Below are positions 1-5,407 of a stretch of DNA of 5,407 nucleotides, piece after piece. The DNA is taken from assembly GCA_903949225.1 (NCBI GenBank), contig CAJAYZ010000252.1, positions 1-5,407 of the forward strand, in the 5' to 3' direction. The position numbers and the translations under genes were made by a program. Positions within the stretch are counted from its first letter, which is position 1, and each line of letters opens with the position of its first letter. A model generated the notes under the pieces. That model did not search any database. It saw nothing but the letters and a program-made list of their open reading frames with translations, and had not been told where the DNA came from. Source of the stretch: an uncultured Planctomycetaceae bacterium. Its GTDB lineage: Bacteria > Planctomycetota > Planctomycetia > Pirellulales > UBA1268.

Positions 1-3000
1 GTGCCGGTCGACAGTCTGCCGGTGTTCACCTACCGGGTGATCGCCGAGGTCACCGATCCCTCGGGCGAGACGCGCTCCGCCGACCGGGCCGTCCGCGCCG
101 GCTACGCGCCGCTTCAAGCGGATCTCAAGGCCGAGGCCTGGCAGGCGACCGGCCCGGATGGCGCGCCGGCGGAGGTGACCATCACCGTCACGACGCAGTC
201 GCTCGATGACGAGCCGCGCGCGGCCACCGGCGCGCTCACGATCCATCGCCTCGTCCAGCCGGAGCAACCGCTCCGCGGCGACCTCCTCGAGCCCTTCGCC
301 GTGGCCCGCCCGCGCCCCGCCGCTCGCCCCGCGCCCGGTGGCAAGCGCGGAGCGAAGCCAGGGCGGCTGCCAGCGCCCCTTCCCAGCCTCGATCCGAACG
401 ATCCCGAAGGCTGGGAGAGCGGTGAGGAGGTCTTCAAGCTTGATGTCACCACCGACGGAGTCACCGGCAAGGCGGTAGCGAAGGTCAAGCTCCCCCCCGG
501 CATCTACCGGGCGGAGTTCGTCGTCGCCGGAGCCGACGGCTCACCCGACGTGAAGGCCCGCCACACGATTGAAGTCGTCGACCCAGAAGCGACGGCTTCC
601 GTGATCAAGCGCCCCCTCATGCTCACCGCGGCGACAATGACGGCCCAACCGGGGAGCACGTTCGAGGCGCTCATTGCCACTGGCTACGACGAGGGTCGCG
701 TCCTCGTCGAAGTGCTCCAAGACGGCAAGCTCCTTTCGCGCTCGTGGACCGAGCCGGGGCGGACGCAATGGCCGGTGCGGGTTGAGGTCGGCGACGACCA
801 CCGCGGCGGGTTCACGGTGCGGGCTTGGATGGTGCGCGACGGCCGGCTCCATCTCAAAGAGCAGGTGATCGACGTCCCCTGGACAAACAAGCGGCTCGAG
901 ATCGCCTGGGAGCGATTCACGCGCCGCGTCGAGCCGGGGGCGAAGGAGATCTGGCGGGCCCGCGTGAAAACAGCCGACGACGCCCTCGACGGGGCAGGGA
1001 AGGGGGTGCCCGCCGAGATCGTGGCGACCCTCTACGACCAGTCGCTCGATGCCCTCGCCCCGCTCGCCTGGCCCCCCGGGCTCTCCGGGCTGTTCCGCCG
1101 CGAGAGCTCCCCGATGAACACGCTCTTCAGCAACCGGCCCGAGGTCCTCCAGCAGATCGTCGGAAGCTGGGTCGTGCCGCAGGTGCCGGTGGATGTGAGC
1201 TTCCGCCGGTTCCGCGATCCGTTCGGACCCCAATCGATGCAGTTCTTCGGCTTCAACCGCCGGGGGATGATGCCGATGATGCGCGGCGCGATGCCGGCGG
1301 CGCCGATGATGGCTGAAGCGATGATGGCCGACGCGGCGCCGGGCCGGATGATGGCCAAGGGGGCGCCGGTCGCCCTCGGCCTCGAGATGGACTTCGCCGC
1401 TGTGGGCGACGGCGGAGGCCCACCGCCGGAAACCGGAACCGGGCCCGCCGCTGCCGCGCCCCCACCGCCGCGGAAGAACCTCGTCGAGACGGCATTCTTT
1501 CTGCCGGCTCTGACAAGCAACGACGACGGCAGCGTGACGATCGAGTTCACCCTCCCCGACACGCTCACCACCTGGCAGTTCAAGTCGCTCGCCCACGACG
1601 CAAGCCTCCGCTCCGGCACGCTCCTCGACACGGCCGTGGCCGCCAAGGACCTCATGGTCGAGCCGGTCGTGCCACGGTTCCTCCGCGAAGGGGACGTCGT
1701 GGAGATTCCGGTGAAGGTCGGAAACCGCTCGACCGGCTCCCTTGCGGGGAAAGTCCGCTTGGAGCTCTTCGACGCCCGCACCGGCGACTCGCGCCAGGCC
1801 CTGCTGGAGACACCGGCCGAGCAGCCCTTCGAGCTTGCCGCCGGTCAATCAAAGCCCGTGGTTTTCCGGGTGCGCGTGGCCGATGGCACGGAGACCTTGC
1901 GCTATCTCGCTACCGGCTCGGCGGGCCGGGCCGCAGACGGCGAGGAGGCCTTCCTGCCGGTCCTCTCCCGGCGCGTCCTCGTCGACGAGTCGGTGCCGAT
2001 CACGCTCCGCGGCCCGGGCTCGAGGACGGCCACGATCGAGCGCCTCGCGAACATCAAGGATCATCCCTCGATCGCCAGCCAGTCGCTCGTCGTCCAGGCG
2101 GCATCCAATCCCGCTTGGTATGCCGTCCTCGCCCTGCCGTCGATCGCCGAGCCGACCGACGAGAGCGTCGAGACCCTATTCACGCGGCTCTACGCCAACG
2201 CCTGGGCCGGCCACATCGCCCGCTCCGACCAGCGGATCGCGGCGGTCTTCGAGCAGTGGCGCAATCCCCCTCCGGGGCAGAAGCCGCTCGAGAGCCCCCT
2301 GGAAAAGAACTCGGAGCTCATGCAGACGCTCCTCGCCGAGACGCCGTGGGTGCGTGAGGCAGTCGACGAGCGCGAGGCGCGGCACCGCATCGGCCTCCTC
2401 TTCGACGCCAACCGGGCGGCCGATGAGCAGGCCTCGGCCCTGAGGCGTCTCGAAGGAATGCGAGCCGGCGACGGCGGCTGGCCCTGGTTCCCCGGTGGAC
2501 GCACCTGCACGCCGGTAACGCTCTCGATCCTCGCGGGCTTCGGCCGGCTCCGCGCCGCCGGGGTCGATCTCGACATCCAGCCGGCGCTCGCCACGCTCCC
2601 CTGGCTCGACGGTCAGTTTGTCGAGTGGCGGAATGAAGCGAAAAAACGAGGCAAGGGAGAACCGTCGATCGATTCTGGTGTCGCGCTCGCCCTTTACGCC
2701 CGCAGCTTCTTCGCTGCCGACATGCCGCCGCAAGGCGAGGCCGCCGCGGCGATCGACTTCTGGCGCAACAACGCCCGGACGACCTGGATGAAGGTCGACG
2801 CCCGCCGCTCGCAGGGGCATCTGGCCATCGCGCTTGCCCGCTCCGGCGACCGGGAAACGGCGCTGTCGATCATCGACAGCCTCCGCGAGCGCGCCGTCGA
2901 TGCCGACGTGAAGCCGGGCGAGGAAAAGGATGCTTGGCAGGGGATGTGGTGGCGAGATCCCCATCCGGCCTGGTGGCAGTGGGCCGCGGCGCCGATCGAG

Positions 3001-3831
3001 ACGCAAGGAGTCATGATCGAGGCCTTCGACGAGGTGGCCGGCGACCGCGAGGCCGTCGAGGCGCTCCAGGTCTGGCTCCTGTCGCAAAAGCGCACGAGCC
3101 AGTGGCGCGGCAACCGGGCTACGGCCGATGCTGTCGGCGCGATCCTCGGCCGCGGCGCGGATCTCCTCGCGTCGACGGAGCTGGTGACCGTCGACATCGG
3201 CGGCGAGAAGATCGAGCCTGGGAAAGACGGCGCGCCCCGTGCCGAGGCCGGCACAGGCTTCATCGAGACGCGCTTCACGCGCCGCGAGATCGAGCCGAGG
3301 ATGGGGACGATCACACTCTCGCGGAAGGAGAAAGGGCTCGCCTTCGGTGGCGTCCACTGGCAGTATCTCGACGACATCGCCAATGTCCCGGCGGTGGGCC
3401 GCGCGGAGCTGGCGATCGACAAGCAGCTGTTTGTGAAGCGGCAGACGAAGGCCGGGCCGGAGCTCGTGGCCGCGGCCGCCGATGGCACGACGCGCGTCGA
3501 GGTGGGGGACGAGCTCGTCGTGCGGCTCGTCGTGACGAGCGACCGCGATTACGAGTTCCTCGAGCTCTCCGACCATCGCCCGAGCCTCACCGAACCAGTC
3601 GACATCCTCTCCGGGTGGCGGTGGGCCGACGGGGCCGGCTGGTATCTGGCCGTCCGCGATGCCTCGACGCAGCTGTTCTTCGAGCGGCTCCCGCGCGGGA
3701 CGCATGTCTTCGAGTATTCGCTCCGGGCGGCACACCGGGGCACGGCCTCGAGCGGCTTCGCCTCGATCCGCAGCCGCTATGCCCCCGAGTTCTCTGCCCA
3801 TTCTGGCGCCATCGCCTTGGAGGTGGAGTGA
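1..3831 (+). CDS. Alpha-2-macroglobulin family protein, C-terminal 1276 residues (5' partial, thioester-less)
   Basis: Large secreted or periplasmic macroglobulin. The family traps proteases by a conformational change after bait-region cleavage. Visible order: macroglobulin beta domains (about residues 1-200, split by a Pro/Arg/Ala-rich linker near 100-128), bait-region domain (about 204-350, with NKRLEIAWERF at 298-308), a low-complexity Met-rich then Pro/Ala-rich stretch (423-490), the A2M domain starting at RKNLVETAFFLPAL (491-504), an MG domain with VEPVVPRFLREGD (553-565), a helical thioester-type domain (about 690-1070, with GGWPWFPGG at 825-833), and a C-terminal receptor-binding-like domain (GTHVFEYSLRAAHRG, YAPEFSAHS). 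The thioester site reads D-E-S-V-E-T, so Ser722 and Thr725 replace the usual Cys and Gln. The only cysteine seen is C836. The GTG at position 1 is unlikely to be the true start, because the reading begins inside a beta domain and relatives are typically much longer. The frame is intact to TGA. Domain assignment is by recognition of conserved motifs; the target protease is unknown. Confidence 0.93.
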   Translation: MPVDSLPVFTYRVIAEVTDPSGETRSADRAVRAGYAPLQADLKAEAWQATGPDGAPAEVTITVTTQSLDDEPRAATGALTIHRLVQPEQPLRGDLLEPFAVARPRPAARPAPGGKRGAKPGRLPAPLPSLDPNDPEGWESGEEVFKLDVTTDGVTGKAVAKVKLPPGIYRAEFVVAGADGSPDVKARHTIEVVDPEATASVIKRPLMLTAATMTAQPGSTFEALIATGYDEGRVLVEVLQDGKLLSRSWTEPGRTQWPVRVEVGDDHRGGFTVRAWMVRDGRLHLKEQVIDVPWTNKRLEIAWERFTRRVEPGAKEIWRARVKTADDALDGAGKGVPAEIVATLYDQSLDALAPLAWPPGLSGLFRRESSPMNTLFSNRPEVLQQIVGSWVVPQVPVDVSFRRFRDPFGPQSMQFFGFNRRGMMPMMRGAMPAAPMMAEAMMADAAPGRMMAKGAPVALGLEMDFAAVGDGGGPPPETGTGPAAAAPPPPRKNLVETAFFLPALTSNDDGSVTIEFTLPDTLTTWQFKSLAHDASLRSGTLLDTAVAAKDLMVEPVVPRFLREGDVVEIPVKVGNRSTGSLAGKVRLELFDARTGDSRQALLETPAEQPFELAAGQSKPVVFRVRVADGTETLRYLATGSAGRAADGEEAFLPVLSRRVLVDESVPITLRGPGSRTATIERLANIKDHPSIASQSLVVQAASNPAWYAVLALPSIAEPTDESVETLFTRLYANAWAGHIARSDQRIAAVFEQWRNPPPGQKPLESPLEKNSELMQTLLAETPWVREAVDEREARHRIGLLFDANRAADEQASALRRLEGMRAGDGGWPWFPGGRTCTPVTLSILAGFGRLRAAGVDLDIQPALATLPWLDGQFVEWRNEAKKRGKGEPSIDSGVALALYARSFFAADMPPQGEAAAAIDFWRNNARTTWMKVDARRSQGHLAIALARSGDRETALSIIDSLRERAVDADVKPGEEKDAWQGMWWRDPHPAWWQWAAAPIETQGVMIEAFDEVAGDREAVEALQVWLLSQKRTSQWRGNRATADAVGAILGRGADLLASTELVTVDIGGEKIEPGKDGAPRAEAGTGFIETRFTRREIEPRMGTITLSRKEKGLAFGGVHWQYLDDIANVPAVGRAELAIDKQLFVKRQTKAGPELVAAAADGTTRVEVGDELVVRLVVTSDRDYEFLELSDHRPSLTEPVDILSGWRWADGAGWYLAVRDASTQLFFERLPRGTHVFEYSLRAAHRGTASSGFASIRSRYAPEFSAHSGAIALEVE
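1267..1353 (+). other. Methionine-pair-rich segment in the macroglobulin bait-region position
   Basis: Residues 423-451 of the macroglobulin contain 11 methionines in 29 residues, mostly as MM pairs (423/424, 426/427, 436/437, 441/442, 450/451) separated by Ala, Pro, Gly and a few charged residues. It lies between the bait-region domain and the A2M domain and is followed by a Gly/Pro/Ala linker (469-490), so it is probably an exposed flexible loop. Whether it is the actual protease bait, or has a redox or metal-binding role, cannot be told from sequence. Confidence 0.8.
2164..2175 (+). other. Degenerate thioester site (S-V-E-T in place of C-x-E-Q)
   Basis: The conserved context is clear: hydrophobic LALPSIAEP before it and LFTRLYANAWAGHIA after it, matching the segment that in thioester-bearing bacterial relatives reads PYxCxEQ followed by an aromatic-rich YAN helix. 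Here the Cys position is Ser722 and the Gln position is Thr725; Glu724 is kept. The covalent thioester therefore cannot form. Confidence 0.85.
3819..3828 (+). promoter_or_regulatory. Strong Shine-Dalgarno-like stretch at the end of the macroglobulin gene
   Basis: GGAGGTGGAG sits in the last codons of the macroglobulin gene. It is 28 nt from the ATG at 3857, too far to serve that start directly, but it is correctly placed (4 nt from the GGAGG core) for a GTG at 3828 that overlaps the macroglobulin stop. It may help ribosomes reinitiate at this junction, or it may be chance codon content. Confidence 0.35.
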
Positions 3832-3860
3832 GCAGCGGCGTGCTATTCTCTCCCGCATGA
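3828..3860 (+). other. Possible 10-codon coupling mini-ORF
   Basis: GTG at 3828 overlaps the macroglobulin TGA as GTGA. The frame reads VSSGVLFSPA and stops at TGA 3858-3860, which overlaps the ATG of the DUF202 gene as ATGA. An internal GTG at 3840 could give an even shorter version. The geometry fits a translational relay between the two genes, but a reading frame this short can easily arise by chance and no coding signal can be measured. Confidence 0.2.
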
Positions 3861-4276
3861 AACATCGACCGGAACCGACCGAACGCCGCCGCCGTGACGA
3901 GGATGGCGCCGAGGTGAACACCGAGCTCGCCCGGGAGCGCAACCGGGAGGCGGCCGATCGCACCCTCCTTGCCTGGATCCGCACGAGCCTGGCGATGGTC
4001 AGCCTCGGCTTCGGCATCGAGCGCTTCGGCCAGGCGGCAGTGAGCCTCGACGGCGGGGGATTCTCGCCGCTCAAGACACGGTTCTACGGGGCGACCCTCA
4101 TGGCCCTGGGGATCGTGGCGACGCTGGCGGGGATGTGGGAGCACAGGCTCGTCCTCCGCGCGGTCTCCAAAGACGACTACCGCTATTCCGACCGTCCCCC
4201 GATCGCGCGGTGGCTCGGTGCCGGGCTGATCGTCGTGGGGATCGCCGGGCTGGCCGCGATGCTCGTCGCCTTCTGA
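3857..4276 (+). CDS. DUF202 family inner-membrane protein
   Basis: Small integral membrane protein of the DUF202 (YidH-like) family, 139 residues; its biochemical role is not established. A charged, Arg/Glu-rich cytoplasmic N-terminus (1-36) leads into the family signature DRTLLAWIRTSLAMVSLGF (34-52) in the first membrane segment (about 37-55). A second membrane segment spans about 76-94 and a third about 118-138, ending at the C-terminus; this is the usual three-helix pattern and about the usual length. ATG 3857 is chosen because it is the first ATG in the frame near the upstream stop, 25 nt after the macroglobulin gene. It has no close Shine-Dalgarno site. GTG 3914 would keep the whole conserved domain and is a real alternative. 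The short gap suggests co-transcription with the macroglobulin gene, possibly with translational coupling. Family assignment is secure; function is unknown. Confidence 0.9.
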   Translation: MKHRPEPTERRRRDEDGAEVNTELARERNREAADRTLLAWIRTSLAMVSLGFGIERFGQAAVSLDGGGFSPLKTRFYGATLMALGIVATLAGMWEHRLVLRAVSKDDYRYSDRPPIARWLGAGLIVVGIAGLAAMLVAF

Positions 4277-4281
4277 CTGTC

Positions 4282-4314
4282 CGTGGAAAAAGTCATCCCT
4301 GACCTGTTTCCACG
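4282..4314 (+). repeat. Intergenic inverted repeat 1
   Basis: Starting 5 nt after the DUF202 stop, CGTGGAAA (4282-4289) is the exact reverse complement of TTTCCACG (4307-4314). Within the loop, GTCA (4292-4295) pairs with TGAC (4300-4303) around a TCCC tetraloop, leaving a small internal loop. There is no T-run after it, so it is not a standard intrinsic terminator, though it may protect or end the upstream transcript. Confidence 0.7.
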
Positions 4315-4317
4315 TGA

Positions 4318-4354
4318 GACACCCACAAAAAAGCCGAGGTTTTTCGGGGGTGTC
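4318..4354 (+). terminator. Intergenic inverted repeat 2, possible transcription terminator
   Basis: GACACCC (4318-4324) pairs exactly with GGGTGTC (4348-4354). Nested inside, AAAAA (4328-4332) pairs with TTTTT (4340-4344) around a GCCGAGG loop. An alternative short stem CCGA/TCGG (4334-4337, 4344-4347) has a C-then-T6 run after it when read on the minus strand. The inverted repeat is certain. Its use as a terminator is an inference from location between two genes and the A/T tracts; the classic GC stem followed by U-tract is not present on the plus strand. Confidence 0.4.
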
Positions 4355-4356
4355 GG

Positions 4357-4375
4357 CCGCCGCATCCAGCGGCGG
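4357..4375 (+). repeat. Intergenic inverted repeat 3, GC-rich hairpin
   Basis: CCGCCGC (4357-4363) and GCGGCGG (4369-4375) form a perfect 7-bp all-GC stem with the 5-nt loop ATCCA. It ends 21 nt before the ribosome binding site of the lactate permease gene. If transcription starts upstream of it, it would be a stable structure in the leader; otherwise it may be part of a termination or repeat element. Confidence 0.6.
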
Positions 4376-4396
4376 GCACTTTATCCACCGACATCG

Positions 4397-4402
4397 AAGG
4401 AG
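4397..4402 (+). promoter_or_regulatory. Ribosome binding site of the lactate permease gene
   Basis: AAGGAG lies 5 nt before ATG 4408. It is the only well-placed Shine-Dalgarno site at an annotated gene start in the window and fixes the start of the permease. Confidence 0.75.
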
Positions 4403-4407
4403 CCGCT

Positions 4408-5407
4408 ATGGTCTGGGATCATGTCTACGACCCGCTCGGTTCCCCGCTCCTCTCCACGGTCGTGGCGACGCTGCCGCTGGTGGTGCTGCTGGGATTGCTC
4501 GCCGGCTGCGGGTGGTCGGCACAGCGGGCGGCGATCGCCGGCCTGCTGACGGCCCTCGGCGTAGCCGTCGGTGTCGTCGGCATGCCGCTCGATGCCGCGG
4601 CGGCGGCCACGCTCTACGGCGCCTGCTTTGGCCTCTTCCCGATCGGCTGGATCATCGTCACGGCGATGTTTCTCTACAGCCTGTCGGTGGAGGCAGGTGC
4701 CCTCGACGTCATGAAGCGATCGGTGACCCGGCTCTCGGCCGATCACCGCATCCAGGCACTTCTGATCGCCTTTTCTTTCGGCGCGTTCCTCGAGGGGGCC
4801 GCCGGCTTCGGAGCGCCTGTGGCAATCTCGGCGGCGCTCCTCACCGGCGCCGGCTTCCCCGCCTTCGAGGCGGCGTGCCTGGCGCTCATCGCCAACACGG
4901 CGCCGGTTGCGTTCGGTGCTCTGGGAACCCCGATCATCACGCTCGCCAAGGTCACCGGCCTCGAGGAACAGGCGATCTCGGCGATGGCAGGCCGGCAGCT
5001 CCCGTTCTTTTCGCTCATCGTCCCGGCCTGGATGGTGGTGACGATGGCCGGCTGGAAGGGGCTCGTCGGCGTCTGGCCGGCAGTCCTCGTCTGCGGGGCG
5101 TCGTTTGCGCTGGTGCAGGCAGGCGTGGCGAACCTCGTCGGCCCGGCGCTCGTTGACGTCGTCGGCGGGCTGGTGAGCCTTGCCTGCCTGGCGGCCTTCA
5201 TGCGGGTCTGGCAGCCGAGGGATTGCTGGCGCTACGGCGCGGCGGAGATGCCCTCCGCGGCAACCAGCCCCGAAGCGCTCGATCCTCCGGTCAGGATCGT
5301 GTGGGCCTGGATGCCGTGGGTGTTTCTCTCGCTGGCCGTGTTCGCCTGGGGATTGCCGCCAGTGAAGGCCGGGCTCGAAGCCAAGCCTGAGAGCATCCTC
5401 GCGGGCA
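4408..5407 (+). CDS. lldP: L-lactate permease, N-terminal 333 residues (3' partial)
   Basis: Proton-coupled uptake of L-lactate (and related 2-hydroxy acids such as glycolate) across the inner membrane; LldP/GlcA/LctP family. The protein begins MVWDHVYDPLGSP, which aligns with the N-terminus of E. coli LldP (its YDPAGN), supporting the ATG 4408 start. Family blocks seen: LYGACFGLFPIGWII (about residues 70-84), AFLEGAAGFGAPVAI (126-140), LIANTAPVAFGALGTPI (160-176), VTGLEEQ then AMAGRQLPFF (192-201), WKGLVGVWPAVLV, and WQPRDCWRYG (268-277). Multiple hydrophobic helices alternate with short loops throughout. Full-length members are about 500-600 residues, so roughly 200 residues lie beyond the window. 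No stop or frameshift is seen. Whether the preferred substrate is lactate or glycolate cannot be decided; no lactate dehydrogenase gene is visible to help. The symbol is given on family similarity. Confidence 0.93.
   Translation, partial: MVWDHVYDPLGSPLLSTVVATLPLVVLLGLLAGCGWSAQRAAIAGLLTALGVAVGVVGMPLDAAAAATLYGACFGLFPIGWIIVTAMFLYSLSVEAGALDVMKRSVTRLSADHRIQALLIAFSFGAFLEGAAGFGAPVAISAALLTGAGFPAFEAACLALIANTAPVAFGALGTPIITLAKVTGLEEQAISAMAGRQLPFFSLIVPAWMVVTMAGWKGLVGVWPAVLVCGASFALVQAGVANLVGPALVDVVGGLVSLACLAAFMRVWQPRDCWRYGAAEMPSAATSPEALDPPVRIVWAWMPWVFLSLAVFAWGLPPVKAGLEAKPESILAG

Noticed and set aside
1..3. GTG at position 1 as the true start of the macroglobulin
   Set aside because: The sequence begins in the middle of a beta-sandwich domain with no signal peptide or lipobox, and family members have several hundred more residues on the N-terminal side.
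541..1848. 435-residue open frame on the minus strand
   Set aside because: Antisense to the macroglobulin gene; very His/Arg-rich composition reflects reverse-complemented codons, with no family motifs.
2934..3860. 308-residue plus-strand frame overlapping the macroglobulin C-terminus
   Set aside because: Shadow of the conserved macroglobulin C-terminal domain; only its last ten codons are of interest, as a possible coupling mini-ORF.
2176..4074. 632-residue open frame on the minus strand
   Set aside because: It lies antisense to the well-supported macroglobulin and DUF202 genes, is dominated by Arg, Ala, Gly and Glu, and shows no recognisable domain. Long antisense frames are expected in G+C-rich coding DNA.
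4311..4316. CACGTG palindrome as an operator
   Set aside because: A 6-bp palindrome formed partly by the arm of hairpin 1; too short to support a regulator site.
4283..4549. 88-residue plus-strand frame starting in the intergenic hairpins
   Set aside because: Its first 40 codons merely translate the inverted repeats and the rest is out of frame with the permease; no Shine-Dalgarno site or known motif supports it.
4314..5156. 280-residue plus-strand frame over the permease
   Set aside because: The overlapping frame from 4408 gives a clear LldP sequence with a ribosome binding site; this frame yields Arg/Gly-rich non-membrane sequence and is a shadow.

Overview
The window is G+C-rich DNA, coding almost throughout and all on the plus strand. 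It most likely comes from a planctomycete (Pirellulales-like). That placement is an inference from the base composition, the weak use of Shine-Dalgarno sites and the style of the large macroglobulin. No rRNA or other marker gene is present to prove it.

Layout: (1) Positions 1-3831 hold the C-terminal 1276 residues of a very large bacterial alpha-2-macroglobulin-family protein; its N-terminus lies upstream of the window. (2) After 25 nt comes a 139-residue DUF202 inner-membrane protein (3857-4276). The stop codon of the first gene and the start of the second are joined by a possible 10-codon mini-ORF with overlaps at both ends. (3) A 131-nt intergenic region (4277-4407) is almost filled by three consecutive inverted repeats, followed by a good ribosome binding site. 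(4) Positions 4408-5407 hold the first 333 residues of an LldP/GlcA-type L-lactate permease, cut by the window end.

The macroglobulin and DUF202 genes are close enough to be co-transcribed, but no functional link between them is known. The lactate permease looks like a separate unit behind the hairpin cluster. I see no mobile element, CRISPR array, tRNA or defence system. The most notable points are the loss of the thioester Cys and Gln in the macroglobulin (only one cysteine in 1276 residues, and not at that site), a methionine-pair-rich segment in its bait-region position, the stop/start relay before DUF202, and the triple-hairpin spacer.
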